Assembly: GCF_013449725.1 (NCBI RefSeq)
Contig: NZ_JACCFF010000001.1
Coordinates: 1,798,001-1,862,000, forward strand
Length of the DNA stretch: 64,000 nucleotides
Direction: 5' to 3'
Source of the DNA: Mycobacteroides sp. LB1
GTDB taxonomy: Bacteria > Actinomycetota > Actinomycetes > Mycobacteriales > Mycobacteriaceae
Each line of letters starts with the position of its first letter. Position 1 is the first letter of the stretch. The notes under the pieces are model-generated. The model ran no database searches, was not told the origin of the DNA, and was given only the letters and a program-made list of their open reading frames with translations. Made by a program: the position numbers and the translations under genes. Shown here one piece after another: positions 35,407 through 44,989 of this stretch.

Positions 35407-36062
35407 TCATCACCGGGGCCCGCACGGTCTAGGTCTTCTGCCGCTACATGTCCCAGATACGCGGCGTAAAGGGTTCGGGATGCAAAGGATTCCTGCTCCC
35501 CCCACGGCAGGTGTGGCCTCGTCACCAGCAGCGAGGCGACCCCGTGAGTGATCGCCCACAGCTGCAGGGCAGGCTCCAGGGTGTCACCCGGCGGGAACTG
35601 TTCTTCGTCGACGAGTTCTTGAACAACGCCGCGGAGGTGGAGAAAGGCTGAACTGCTGAGTATCTCGTCCGATTCGCTGCCGAGGCGCGGCGGGCGTGCG
35701 GTCGCGAACCGGTACAAATGCGGGTTCTGCGCGGCGAAGCGCACGTAGGCCAGGCCCAGCGCTCGCAGTCGTTCCAGCGCCGTGGAGATGTTGAACGTCG
35801 CCCGCTGCAGCGCCTCGCCGAGTTGTTCGAAGTACTTCGAGCACAAGGCGTCCACCAACTCATCGGTGCTCGAAAAGTGCCGGTACAGGGACGGTGCCGT
35901 GATACCCAGCTCCCGAGTCAATTCGCGGGCCGAGGGAGCGCGGGCCTCGCCGGACCTGAGGATGAGGTCCATCGCCGTATCGACGATCTGCTGCCGCAGC
36001 CTCCACCCCTGTCCCCGCGCCAGGCGCTGCCGTGGTGCGGTTGGATTGTTCTCGTCACTCAT
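35403..36062 (-). CDS. TetR/AcrR family transcriptional regulator
   Basis: 219 residues from ATG 36062 (MSDENNPTAPRQRL). The N-terminal helix-turn-helix is clear: RLRQQIVDTAMDLILRSG, then SARELTRELGITAPSLYRHFSSTDELVDALCSKYF. The C-terminal ligand domain ends with the TetR_C_33-like SLLVTRPHLPWG region. It lies 29 bp after the last gene of the mce operon on the same strand, so it is probably co-transcribed and may control that operon by feedback; a palindrome 128 bp upstream of yrbEA and another between this gene and DUF2339 are candidate operators. No ligand is predicted; mce regulators of this family (Mce3R) usually respond to lipids. Confidence 0.85.
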   Translation of the reverse strand: MSDENNPTAPRQRLARGQGWRLRQQIVDTAMDLILRSGEARAPSARELTRELGITAPSLYRHFSSTDELVDALCSKYFEQLGEALQRATFNISTALERLRALGLAYVRFAAQNPHLYRFATARPPRLGSESDEILSSSAFLHLRGVVQELVDEEQFPPGDTLEPALQLWAITHGVASLLVTRPHLPWGEQESFASRTLYAAYLGHVAAEDLDRAGPGDE

Positions 36063-36091
36063 GTGGCACTCCAACCAACCGCATATCTCGA

Positions 36092-37342
36092 TCAGCGCGG
36101 AGGTTCGATGGGCAGCGTCGGCCCGCCTTGTGGAGTCGGGACGGTGAACCTCCCCTTGGGAGTGGGATCGGTCCTCTTCCCGAGGTCGGCGCCCGGCGGC
36201 GGGCCAGCTGTGTCATCGCCCGCGGGCCGCGGTGCGTTCTTGGCGCCGCGAATCAACACCGCCGGATCATCACTGACGCAATGGGTATAAAGCGGCGGCT
36301 CGGGAAAATCGGCGGTAGACGGTGGCACACGAGGGGTGCCGTAATCACAGGCATACCGTGGATACAGGTCGGCGGTGGCCCAGAGGCCGTTGTCGCGCAT
36401 GGTGTCAGCGATCGCGCCGAACGTCGATCCGCGGTAGTTGGGAAAAAACGCATTGATGGCAGGTGCGCGAACATAGAGCATCTGCGAAACGGTGGCCAGG
36501 CTGGCGAGCAGGGTGACCATGGTGTCGGAATTATCGGCGAACAGGTTGTCCACCGCGCCCAGTGTTGTGGGCGTCTGTCCTACCAGGGTGCGGTAGCCGT
36601 TCTGCATCTTGTCCACACCGCGTAGGGTGCGGCCCAGACTGTCGGCGGTGGCCTTGATACCGGAGTTTTTATCGGCAGCCAAGGTCAGCACCACCCGGCT
36701 GGTCTTGAGGATGCTGGTGGTTTCCGGCAAGACCGAATCCAAGGTACTGAGCAAGAAGGTGCCGCCGTCGATGATCTCGGTGAGCTTGCGCGGGCCCTCC
36801 TTACTCAGGCTCAGCTCCCTTTTGATCAACTCCAGCTTCTTGGGGTCCACCTGCGCCAACAGCCCATCAGCATCAGCGAGCAGCTTGGCCAGCGTCACCG
36901 GTACCTGCACACCCTCGGCAATCACACTGCCGTCCTTAAGGAATGGGCCCTGTTGATCGGGTGTGCCTTCGAAGTTGAGGTACTGCTCACCCGCGGCAGA
37001 GAGGCCGGTCACTCGAACCTTGGCCGCCGCGGGGATCGTGTACTTCGACTGGATCTCGGCGGTCGCCTCGACACCCTGCTGGGTAATCTCCAGCGACTGC
37101 ACCGTCCCGATCTTGACTCCCCGCAATGCCACATCCTGCCGAGGCAGCAGCCCACCGGACTCCGGCAGCTTCACGGTGACACGATAGGTGGACGCAAAGG
37201 GGTTGGCCCGCAATGCACCCGCGAACAAGTAGGTCACTGCCAGAACCAAGGTCAACGCCAGCGCTACACCCGAGAGCGCTACCTTCTGGCGATGGCCGGC
37301 ACGCACAGCACCGACCAGCGGATTGGCGATCGCGTTGATCAT
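36092..37342 (-). CDS. mceF: MCE family protein MceF
   Basis: 416 residues. One N-terminal transmembrane helix (about 20-42, KVALSGVALALTLVLAVTYLFAG) is followed by the MlaD/MCE domain (about 50-130: YRVTVKLPESGGLLPRQDVALRGVKIGTVQSLEI) and a long helical needle segment. The C-terminal tail is Pro/Gly/Lys-rich, as in MceF proteins, which form the end of the hexameric lipid channel. It is the sixth and last mce gene, overlapping mceE by 4 bp. Lipid import (fatty acid, sterol or phospholipid) is expected; the substrate of this locus is not known. Confidence 0.92.
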   Translation of the reverse strand: MINAIANPLVGAVRAGHRQKVALSGVALALTLVLAVTYLFAGALRANPFASTYRVTVKLPESGGLLPRQDVALRGVKIGTVQSLEITQQGVEATAEIQSKYTIPAAAKVRVTGLSAAGEQYLNFEGTPDQQGPFLKDGSVIAEGVQVPVTLAKLLADADGLLAQVDPKKLELIKRELSLSKEGPRKLTEIIDGGTFLLSTLDSVLPETTSILKTSRVVLTLAADKNSGIKATADSLGRTLRGVDKMQNGYRTLVGQTPTTLGAVDNLFADNSDTMVTLLASLATVSQMLYVRAPAINAFFPNYRGSTFGAIADTMRDNGLWATADLYPRYACDYGTPRVPPSTADFPEPPLYTHCVSDDPAVLIRGAKNAPRPAGDDTAGPPPGADLGKRTDPTPKGRFTVPTPQGGPTLPIEPPR

Positions 37343-38535
37343 CGTCCACCACCTGGGGCCGCCGGAACAGGCTCGATGACACCGGGTTCGGTGGGGCTGG
37401 GGCGCACCGGAGTGTCCTGGCCGTACGCACCCTTGCCCACGACGCGCTCCTGCAGGCGCCAGAGCGTGTATTTGATGGAGCCCGCCAGCTGCGCCCAGTT
37501 GGACCGCTTGGGCCCGTGGGTACCGATATCGGCGAGCGAGCCGACATCGGGTATTGACCCCAGGACCAGCTGGTCGAGCGACGCCTGCAGCGAAAGCGAG
37601 TTTCCGGCAGTTGCTTTGATGGCAGTTGGGAGGATTCGGTTGAACGAAGCGAGGCTGGTGTCGGGATCCTGTGCCACATCGTTCCAGGCCCGGGAAACGG
37701 TATTGGCATCGGCGATGATGCTGCGACCGCTGGTATCGGTACCGGCGATCGACGGGAACTTCTGCAGCTGGCGTGTCGTATCACCCACTGTGAGCAGGAG
37801 TTCGGACAGCTGCGCGGTGTTGGCGGCCAGAGTCTCCGTCGCCGGCCCCGCCGCTGTCACGATATCGGCGACAGTCTGGTTCTTGGCATCGAGCCTATCG
37901 GCCAACTGCGAGGTCTGCGCGAGAGCCTCGGAGATTTGCGCAGAGCGTGAATTCAGCTTGCTTAGTAGCTGATTGGAGTCCTTGATCAAGTCGCCGAACG
38001 CCTGGCCCTGATCGCCGGTTGCCTTGCCGAATCCATTGACGATGTTGGTGAGGTTGCGCACCGCGCCGCCGTTGGAGGCGAGCGCGGCCGAGCTCAGCAC
38101 CGACTCCACCGTCGCTGCGGCGGTCGTCGCGTCGAGACCAATGGTATCGCCGTCCTTGAGGACCGGTCCGTCCGAGGGCACTCCTGCAGGGGGCCGGATC
38201 GAGACAAAAACATCACCCAGCGGTGTGGCCGAACGTAATTCGGCGGTACTGCCCCTGGGCAGCCGCACCCCGTCGAGGATGCGCAGTGTGGTGATGGCCG
38301 TGAAGTTGCTTACTCGCATCTCGTCGACCTGCCCCACATCGGCACCAGCGAGTTTCACCTTCGCACTGGCGGGCAGATTCAGGACATTCGAGAAGAGCGC
38401 AGTGAGGTGATAGCCACCGTCACCGATCCCGGGAGCGGGCAACGGCAGGTCACCCAGGCCGTTGGTCGCGCATCCGCTGAGGAGGGTGGCAGCCACTGCG
38501 GCCGACGCCATCAACCCCGTACGTGCGGCCATCAT
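37339..38535 (-). CDS. mceE: MCE family lipoprotein MceE
   Basis: 398 residues. The N terminus is a lipoprotein signal, with the lipobox LLSGC (around residues 18-22, AATLLSGCATN), as expected for the E position (LprK-type). The MCE domain follows (about 40-120: YHLTALFSNVLNLPASAKVKLAGADVGQVDEM) and then helical repeats with GATLELR-like segments. It overlaps mceD by 4 bp (ATGA) and mceF by 4 bp. As part of the hexamer it would be tethered to the membrane by lipid instead of a transmembrane helix. Confidence 0.92.
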   Translation of the reverse strand: MMAARTGLMASAAVAATLLSGCATNGLGDLPLPAPGIGDGGYHLTALFSNVLNLPASAKVKLAGADVGQVDEMRVSNFTAITTLRILDGVRLPRGSTAELRSATPLGDVFVSIRPPAGVPSDGPVLKDGDTIGLDATTAAATVESVLSSAALASNGGAVRNLTNIVNGFGKATGDQGQAFGDLIKDSNQLLSKLNSRSAQISEALAQTSQLADRLDAKNQTVADIVTAAGPATETLAANTAQLSELLLTVGDTTRQLQKFPSIAGTDTSGRSIIADANTVSRAWNDVAQDPDTSLASFNRILPTAIKATAGNSLSLQASLDQLVLGSIPDVGSLADIGTHGPKRSNWAQLAGSIKYTLWRLQERVVGKGAYGQDTPVRPSPTEPGVIEPVPAAPGGGR

Positions 38536-39659
38536 TTCTGTCCCATCGCCGCGAGTCCATCCAGGACGTAGGTCAGCCCGAAATCAGGCCCATAGTCCTG
38601 CAGGGTTCCTGTGCCGCAACCCAATTGGCGCAGTCCCATCATGTTGCAGATTTCCTTGTCCATCTGACTCTCGAACAGCAGCCGATCCGTCATGAACCGG
38701 ACGCGCAGTCGCTTGTTGTCCTGGTCCACGACGTTGTACATGTTGTCCCACGCCAGCGGGGTGACGTCGATGAACTCGGAGATCTCGCGCTGGTTATCGA
38801 CCACCGCCTTGAGGGCGGTGTTGGAGTTGAGGATGGTTTGTTTGAGGTCGCCGCGGTTGGCTTCGACGATGTCACCAGCCTGCTTGACCAGATCGTTGAA
38901 CCTGCGGCCGGTGGAGCCGGTGCCCAACGCCTCATCATCGAGGATCCGACTCAGTTGACGCACGGTAGAAGCGAATTCACGCAGTTTGCCGTCATTGGCC
39001 GCCGCCGCGTCGAATAGAGAGCTGACGTTTTTGATGATGGTGGTCATCTGCTCGCGGGTGGTCGCCCCACCCTCCGAGCTCAGCCGCAGCGCCTTGGACA
39101 GCTCCCCCAGCCCGGCCTTGATCTTCTCACCGTTACCATCGGCGACTCCGGCGGCGGAGTTGATGATATCGGCTACCGGGCCCTGTCCTTTGCCATCTCC
39201 CTTGAGGGACAGCGAAAGCCGGTCCAGTGTGCCCAGCACCCGATCGAACTCCACCGGGGTCTTGGTGTGGCCCAGCCCGATCGTGTCACCGTCCCTTAGT
39301 GTGGGTCCGCCCCGGTAGGGCGGGGACAGCTCCACCTGGCGGTCGGTCAAGATCGACGTCGACAGCGTGACGGCCTGCACATCGGCGGGCACCTTCACGT
39401 CCTTGTCGACGGTGAACTGCACCTCCACGTACCCCGACTTGGGCGTGATCCTCGTGATCCTGCCGACCGGCATGCCCAGCACCGCAACCACATTGTCTTC
39501 ATAAAGGCCCGAGGCATTCTCGAATTGCGCGGTCAGCGTGATGTTATCCAGCTTCGACTTCACGTAGTACGCGCCGGCACCAACAATGGCCGCGGCCATT
39601 ACGGCCAACGTGCCGATCATGGCCATCAGCCGACTTCTTTTGTCGCCCTTGTTCGTCAC
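38532..39659 (-). CDS. mceD: MCE family protein MceD
   Basis: 375 residues from GTG 39659, which overlaps the mceC stop (GTGA); a longer upstream frame is inside mceC and not hydrophobic. One helix (about 10-33, LMAMIGTLAVMAAAIVGAGAYYV) and the MCE domain (LTAQFENASGLYEDNVVAVLGMPVGRITRITP) follow. The central part is helical. The C terminus contains the segment TYVLDGLAAMGQK. Subunit of the mce hexamer in the order A-F. Confidence 0.9.
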   Translation of the reverse strand: MTNKGDKRSRLMAMIGTLAVMAAAIVGAGAYYVKSKLDNITLTAQFENASGLYEDNVVAVLGMPVGRITRITPKSGYVEVQFTVDKDVKVPADVQAVTLSTSILTDRQVELSPPYRGGPTLRDGDTIGLGHTKTPVEFDRVLGTLDRLSLSLKGDGKGQGPVADIINSAAGVADGNGEKIKAGLGELSKALRLSSEGGATTREQMTTIIKNVSSLFDAAAANDGKLREFASTVRQLSRILDDEALGTGSTGRRFNDLVKQAGDIVEANRGDLKQTILNSNTALKAVVDNQREISEFIDVTPLAWDNMYNVVDQDNKRLRVRFMTDRLLFESQMDKEICNMMGLRQLGCGTGTLQDYGPDFGLTYVLDGLAAMGQK

Positions 39660-40702
39660 TTGCAGTCCTTGAAATACGGGATCATTCCGAATTGCTTTGC
39701 CCGACCGCTGATCGCACACATCCACGAGTCGACCAGCAGACCGTTCGTCAGGTTGATATCGATGGCGTTACCGGTGCCGGTGGAATTGGCGATCCCGCGC
39801 AACAAGACCGGTGCAATCGGGTAAAGGCTCCGAAGCAGGTCATCGTGTTTACCCAGCATGTCGGAGAGCTCATGTGCCGTCTTCAGCATCTCGATGAGCT
39901 GCGGCCGGTCCTTGACGACAACCTTGCTGAGTTGTTCGACAAGATTTGTGAACGACTGCAGCATCGTGTGGAAGGTACTGCTGCGCATTACGAACTGACC
40001 GAGTAGATCCTGTCCCTGGTTGACCAGAACGCCGATACCGGACTGCTGGCGGCGCAGCGTGTTGGTGATCCTCTCGGTGCTCTTAAGCAGGGCGCCAAGT
40101 TGATCGCGCCGATCGGCAATAACCGAGGACAGCGTCTGAATGTTCGCCATAGCTTGTGGAATGACATCGGGCAGCCCCTGCAGCTGCTTGCCCAGGATGC
40201 TCAGTGACTGCGCCACCTTGTCGAAATCGACCTGATCGAAGGTGTTCGTCGCCCCGGCCAACGCGGACTGCAGATCGTAGGGAACCTCGGTATGCGCAAG
40301 ATCAATTGTCTTGTCGGGTAACGGTCCTGCACCCCTGGGACGCAAATCCAGGTACCGGGAGCCCAGAATCGTGGTGACCCGGATCGAGGCCTTGGTGTCC
40401 TTGCCGAGCTTGATGTCGTCGCGGACGCTCAGCCCGGCCTCGACGTGATCGCCGACCAGCTTCATGCTCGTGATGTTCCCGACGGGGATGCCTGCCACGG
40501 TGATCGGCTGGCCCGAGCGCAGCGACGCGGCCTGCGCGAACTCGGCGGTGTAGCTCGTGTAGCCGAGGCCGATGGCCTTGATGAGCAGCATTCCGCCCAC
40601 GAGGGTTCCGATCACCGCGATGGCAATGAACCCCAGCCAGGTCTTGTTGTAGGTCTCGACCGGTCGGTTCTTGATCCTCTGCCACCTGGATTGCTCAGCC
40701 AT
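39656..40702 (-). CDS. mceC: MCE family protein MceC
   Basis: 348 residues, start ATG 40702 overlapping mceB by 8 bp. The short cytoplasmic start (MAEQSRWQRIKNRPVETYNKTW) leads into one helix (about 23-42) and the MCE domain (YTAEFAQAASLRSGQPITVAGIPVGNITSMKL). Unlike many MceC proteins it lacks a long Pro-rich C-terminal tail and ends soon after the helical region. Third subunit of the lipid channel. Confidence 0.9.
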   Translation of the reverse strand: MAEQSRWQRIKNRPVETYNKTWLGFIAIAVIGTLVGGMLLIKAIGLGYTSYTAEFAQAASLRSGQPITVAGIPVGNITSMKLVGDHVEAGLSVRDDIKLGKDTKASIRVTTILGSRYLDLRPRGAGPLPDKTIDLAHTEVPYDLQSALAGATNTFDQVDFDKVAQSLSILGKQLQGLPDVIPQAMANIQTLSSVIADRRDQLGALLKSTERITNTLRRQQSGIGVLVNQGQDLLGQFVMRSSTFHTMLQSFTNLVEQLSKVVVKDRPQLIEMLKTAHELSDMLGKHDDLLRSLYPIAPVLLRGIANSTGTGNAIDINLTNGLLVDSWMCAISGRAKQFGMIPYFKDCK

Positions 40703-41762
40703 TGGCCATGTTCCTGCATCGCGGGGTGTACTGAGCCACGTTTCCGGGTGTCGCCGCGTTGACGATGATCGGTATCACGTCGTTCAGGCCCGGGAAGAAG
40801 CCGGTGAGGTTCAGATCGCACATGTAGACGTTGATGAACGCACCCTCGGAGTAGAAGCGGGACAGCCCCTTCAGCACGATCGGGAGGTTGTCCCCCAGGA
40901 AGGCGTATTGAGGTTCGATACTCACCACGTGCTTGCCGAATCCGGGCTGGCGGGTAATCAGCTCGTCAAGCGACGGGTTGACTTCGTTGGTGATCTTCGA
41001 CAGGCGACGCATGGTCTGCGCCAGCGACCCCACCGAGGACACCAACTCGGGACGCTTGCGATCCAGGTCCGACACCATCTGTCGCGTCTGGGTCAGCATG
41101 TTGTCCAGGCCGTCGTTCTGCTGGGCGAGATTGCCCGTCACGGTGTTCATGCTGGTGATCACGTTGCCCAGCGCCTGGTCGCGGCCCGCGAATGTTCTTG
41201 TCAAAACCGAGGTTTGATTGACCAGGGTGACAATCGAGGCGTTATCCCCCTGGAGCGACTGAATGACACCCTTGGTCAGGTTGTCGGCCTGCTCCGGGGA
41301 CAGCGTGCTGAACAAGGGCTCGTAACCGTTGAGCAGTGTCGTCACATCGAAGGACGGGTCGGTGCGCTCCACTGGGATCGTCGCCCCTGCGGAGAGCACT
41401 GTGCTGCTGGCGGGGTCACCGGACTTGCCCGGCGACAGACCGAGATAACGCTGGCCCACGATGTTCTGATACGTCACCGAGGCAATCGTGTTGCCGTAGA
41501 GCTTCTGGTCGTTCTGAACCACGAAGTCGACCCTGGCCTGCTCGTTGTCGACCAGCTCGATCTTCTGCACACGGCCCACCCGCACACCGGCCATGCGCAC
41601 ATCGTCCCCATCACGCAGGCCATACACATCGGTGAATACCGCCGAATACGCCGTGGTGCTTCCCGATACATCGCGGCGCAGTGTGGCGTATACCAACCAG
41701 CTGAGTGTCATGGCCACGGTCATGAAGACCACCAGTGCGATCAACGGACCACGGAACTTCAC
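40695..41762 (-). CDS. mceB: MCE family protein MceB
   Basis: 355 residues, start ATG 41762 in a 4-bp overlap with mceA. N-terminal helix (residues 4-26, RGPLIALVVFMTVAMTLSWLVYA) and MCE domain (YSAVFTDVYGLRDGDDVRMAGVRVGRVQKIEL). The helical region contains coiled-coil heptads (SVGSLAQTMRRLSKITNEV). The C-terminal segment LTGFFPGLNDVIPIIV is typical of MceB. Second subunit of the hexamer. Confidence 0.92.
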   Translation of the reverse strand: MKFRGPLIALVVFMTVAMTLSWLVYATLRRDVSGSTTAYSAVFTDVYGLRDGDDVRMAGVRVGRVQKIELVDNEQARVDFVVQNDQKLYGNTIASVTYQNIVGQRYLGLSPGKSGDPASSTVLSAGATIPVERTDPSFDVTTLLNGYEPLFSTLSPEQADNLTKGVIQSLQGDNASIVTLVNQTSVLTRTFAGRDQALGNVITSMNTVTGNLAQQNDGLDNMLTQTRQMVSDLDRKRPELVSSVGSLAQTMRRLSKITNEVNPSLDELITRQPGFGKHVVSIEPQYAFLGDNLPIVLKGLSRFYSEGAFINVYMCDLNLTGFFPGLNDVIPIIVNAATPGNVAQYTPRCRNMANG

Positions 41763-43258
41763 CGCGGTACCTCCTTAACGAACGACACTGCGGTCCCCCG
41801 AGCCACCGGCCCGAGCAGCAGCTGAGTGGCGGGAGTCGCCGGACCACCGGTGAGCACACCGAGCTGATCCCGTTCACGCCGGCTACCAACGGGTCCGACG
41901 TTCCCGCCAAATGAGGCGGGCGCTGCTGTCGGCGGTTGCACGTCCTCGGGATCAGAGGTGCCGGGCACGCGAGGTGCCGGGACAGGCTGCCACCACGGCA
42001 GCGGTGGGTTGGGGTCGACCAGGTTCGGGCCGCCCGGCGGCGTGACATTCGGCGGACCCACTGCGACGAGGTTTCCGTTGGGACCCACTACCGTTCCAGC
42101 CGGTGGCGTCAGATCCGCCGGTGGCTTGTAGTTCTGCGGGAGCAGTGTCTCGGGAAGATCCGGGCGCACCACCTGTTCGGGGGCGGTGAAGCAGCTCGGC
42201 CCCTTTATCTCGCCATAGCGCGGGCAGTCGGCACGGGTGTAGGTGTAGCTGGGGGCCAGTGTCACGGCGATAGGCATGTTCGGGAGGTCCCGGTCTGCCA
42301 TCCACATCTGCTCAAACCAGTTGCGGGACAGCTTGTTCATATTCCGGAAAATCGGAACAAACTTGTCGGCATTCTTGGCGAAAACACCGATCGGAGGGGT
42401 GAGCCCGGTGGTGATGCCGATGAGCTGGTCGGTGTGGTTGTCGAAGGCCTGCCTGGTGTTGCCCACTGTCGTCAGCCCGGCGTGTACCAGGCTCGTCAGC
42501 TGCTCGCGCTTCTCGGCCAGAGTCTGCATGGGCCGCACCGCCTGGTGCAGTGAGTCCAGCAGATCGGGAGCGGTTTGTTTAAGGCCTTCGGTGGCATCGA
42601 GCAGTGCCGAGGCGGTCGAGGGCCCGGCGTCGGTGGCCACGATCGCGTTCAGCTCGGCGATGAGCCGGTTGAGCTGGGCGCCACCGGTGAGCAGTTTGAC
42701 CCGTCGGCTGTCGGTGGCTGCCCCCACCGCAGCCAGGATGCCGACCGAGTTGTCTTCACGACCACGGCCGGTGGCATTGAGGACATCACGCAGCTTGCTC
42801 ACGGTGGTCTGGAACAACACGGTGGGCAGCTGTTGGTCCTCGGCGATGTGGGCGCCGGCGCGGATGGGGGCACCGGGTCCGCGGTCGACCAGCTGCACCG
42901 AAGACACCGCGAACACATTGCTCGGCACCACGCGGGCGGTGGCGGTCGCCGCGATTGACTTGGCGTACTGGGGTTTAAGATTGATATGTACGAAGTTCGG
43001 TTTGTTGCCGATCGCCGGTATGACCTCGTCGACCTCGCCGACCAGCACGCCGCGATACTTCACGTCCGACTTCTGCGGCAGCCCGTCACCGACATTCACC
43101 AGATCGGCCACCACTCGGACGTGATCATCGAGCCGCCCCGCAGACTTCAACAGCATGGTCCCGGTGAGTGCCGCGATTGCCGCGATTGTCACAACGGAAA
43201 CCGCAAGAAGCTGGTTATCGGAAGGGCCGCGCCCATCCACTTCAAAGGAATTCGGCAT
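41759..43258 (-). CDS. mceA: MCE family protein MceA
   Basis: 499 residues from ATG 43258 (MPNSFEVDGRGPSDNQ), sharing one base with the yrbEB stop (TGATG). One helix (about 18-40, LLAVSVVTIAAIAALTGTMLL), MCE domain (RVVADLVNVGDGLPQKSDVKYRGVLVGEVDEV), long helical section, then a Pro-rich C terminus (from about residue 380). First subunit of the mce channel, and the usual regulator-facing subunit in length. A longer upstream frame is not supported by hydrophobicity. Confidence 0.92.
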   Translation of the reverse strand: MPNSFEVDGRGPSDNQLLAVSVVTIAAIAALTGTMLLKSAGRLDDHVRVVADLVNVGDGLPQKSDVKYRGVLVGEVDEVIPAIGNKPNFVHINLKPQYAKSIAATATARVVPSNVFAVSSVQLVDRGPGAPIRAGAHIAEDQQLPTVLFQTTVSKLRDVLNATGRGREDNSVGILAAVGAATDSRRVKLLTGGAQLNRLIAELNAIVATDAGPSTASALLDATEGLKQTAPDLLDSLHQAVRPMQTLAEKREQLTSLVHAGLTTVGNTRQAFDNHTDQLIGITTGLTPPIGVFAKNADKFVPIFRNMNKLSRNWFEQMWMADRDLPNMPIAVTLAPSYTYTRADCPRYGEIKGPSCFTAPEQVVRPDLPETLLPQNYKPPADLTPPAGTVVGPNGNLVAVGPPNVTPPGGPNLVDPNPPLPWWQPVPAPRVPGTSDPEDVQPPTAAPASFGGNVGPVGSRRERDQLGVLTGGPATPATQLLLGPVARGTAVSFVKEVPR

Positions 43259-44115
43259 CAGCCACCCAGCCTGGCGCCGGCATCGACGCTCCACAGCGCC
43301 ATGGTCAGCAGCATGTTCACCATCACGACAACTGTGATGGCGGCACGCATGGCATGCCCGGCAGCAATTCCCACGCCCTCGGGCCCACCGCTGGCGTAGA
43401 AGCCGTAGTAGCACTGGACCGTTGAGGCGATCCACACAAAGACCACCGTTTTGATGATCGAATACACGATGTCGATACCGCTGACACCAATACCGAAGTA
43501 GTGCAGATAGGAACCCACCGAGCCGCCGCTGAGGATGCCCACCATGACCTGGCAGGACATATAGCTGATCGCCAAGCAGGCCAGATACAGCGGGATCACC
43601 GCGATAACCGCCGCCATCAGCCGAGTTGTCACCAGGAACGGGATCGGCCTAATGGCAACGGAATCCATGGCGTCGATCTCCTCGGCGATCCGCATCGACC
43701 CCAGCTGTGCGGTGAACCGGCAACCCGCCTGCATCGCGAATGCCAGGGAGGCCATGATCGGCGCGAGCTCCCGAGTACTGGCCAGCGAGCTGATGATGCC
43801 GGTGGCGGGTCCCAGCCCGAGAAGGTCCAGGAAGTTGTACGACTCGATGGCGACGAGTGCGCCTGCAGTGACCCCCAGGACCAACGCCACTCCCGCAGTT
43901 CCACCGCCGACCACCAATGATCCATTGCCCCAGGCGATATCGGAAAGATGGCGCAGAAACTCCTTCCGGTACTGCCGCAGCACCACCGGGATAGCGCCGA
44001 GAGTGCGAAAGAAGAAGGCCACCATGTGGCCGAACCGCATCAGCGGTCGACGAATCCTGTTGTAGATGAGTATGAACGGCCGACGCCCTGGCGCCAGATA
44101 GCTGGATACCGTCAT
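43258..44115 (-). CDS. yrbEB: MlaE-type permease YrbEB
   Basis: 285 residues from ATG 44115 (MTVSSYLAPGRRPFILIYNRIRR); one base separates it from the yrbEA stop, so the two are translationally coupled. It has five to six helices and the permease signature TRELAPIMASLAFAMQAGCRFTAQLGSMRIAEEIDAMDS, which contains the conserved Glu-Glu-Asp cytoplasmic (coupling-helix-like) motif of MlaE. It pairs with YrbEA as the inner-membrane permease of the Mce transporter; an Mce ATPase (Mkl) is not in this window. Confidence 0.93.
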   Translation of the reverse strand: MTVSSYLAPGRRPFILIYNRIRRPLMRFGHMVAFFFRTLGAIPVVLRQYRKEFLRHLSDIAWGNGSLVVGGGTAGVALVLGVTAGALVAIESYNFLDLLGLGPATGIISSLASTRELAPIMASLAFAMQAGCRFTAQLGSMRIAEEIDAMDSVAIRPIPFLVTTRLMAAVIAVIPLYLACLAISYMSCQVMVGILSGGSVGSYLHYFGIGVSGIDIVYSIIKTVVFVWIASTVQCYYGFYASGGPEGVGIAAGHAMRAAITVVVMVNMLLTMALWSVDAGARLGG

Positions 44116-44116
44116 G

Positions 44117-44989
44117 TCACAGCCCCGTTCGCGGGAACAACATGATGTACAGCTGGCTGATGGCGACATTCACGACCATCAACAACAGGATCGATTCCAC
44201 CACCGCGGCGTTCACGGAGTTGGCAACACCAATGGGACCACCCTTGGTGGACAGGCCCTTTTGACACGACACCACAGCAACGATGGCTCCGTAGATGATT
44301 GCCTTCAGTACCGCCAACACCATGTCGCCAGGGGTGGCGAAGGAGGCGAAGGTAGACACAAAACTGCCGGGCGCGCCGCCTTGCCAGTAAACGTTAAACA
44401 GGTAGGCGCCAAGGAATCCTACGAAGCACACCACACCCGTCAGCGCTACGGCGATCATGATCGCCGCGGCGAACCGGGGCACCACCAGCCGACGGATCAC
44501 CGAGACACCCATGACCTCCATGGCATCGGTCTCCTCGCGCATGGTGCGAGAACCGAGGTCCGCGGTGATCGCCGATCCCACGGCCGAAGCCATCAACACC
44601 GCGGCCACCAGCGAGGCGGCCTGGCGGATGATCGCGATACCGCTGGCCGCGCCGGCCAATGAGGTCGCACCCACTTGGCCTGCCAGCAAGGCGAATTGGA
44701 TCGACAGCGTGACACCGATAGGCAACGTCACCAGGATGACCGGAACGATGGCCGTCGAGGCCTGGAAGGCGCCCTGCCTGACGAACTCCTGCCACTGGAA
44801 CTGTCCGGTGAACAGGTCGATGAAGAACCACTGGATAGTGCGGACCCCAAGCATGAACTGCTCACCGACCGTGCTCAGAGATTCGAGCGGGTGCCGCTTG
44901 ACATACCCGGTGGCCCAATCCTGGATTACCGCTGCACCGTCTTCGGCCGCGACTTGTCCGGCAGGTGCGGTCACGACAGAGCTGGACAC
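44117..44989 (-). CDS. yrbEA: MlaE-type permease YrbEA
   Basis: 290 residues, start GTG 44989. The MlaE signature VGSAITADLGSRTMREETDAMEVMG (about 135-159) is present with six predicted helices. First gene of the yrbEAB-mceABCDEF operon. The start lies immediately after a 10-bp-arm hairpin, and a 24-codon upstream ORF with a better ribosome-binding site (GAGGAG) overlaps it in another frame. Translation of yrbEA may therefore depend on that upstream ORF. Lipid import permease by family; substrate unknown. Confidence 0.93.
   Translation of the reverse strand: MSSSVVTAPAGQVAAEDGAAVIQDWATGYVKRHPLESLSTVGEQFMLGVRTIQWFFIDLFTGQFQWQEFVRQGAFQASTAIVPVILVTLPIGVTLSIQFALLAGQVGATSLAGAASGIAIIRQAASLVAAVLMASAVGSAITADLGSRTMREETDAMEVMGVSVIRRLVVPRFAAAIMIAVALTGVVCFVGFLGAYLFNVYWQGGAPGSFVSTFASFATPGDMVLAVLKAIIYGAIVAVVSCQKGLSTKGGPIGVANSVNAAVVESILLLMVVNVAISQLYIMLFPRTGL

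Noticed and set aside
36092-44989. Cholesterol-type (KstR) regulation of the mce operon
   Set aside because: No TnnAACnnGTTnnA site seen in the upstream 600 bp.
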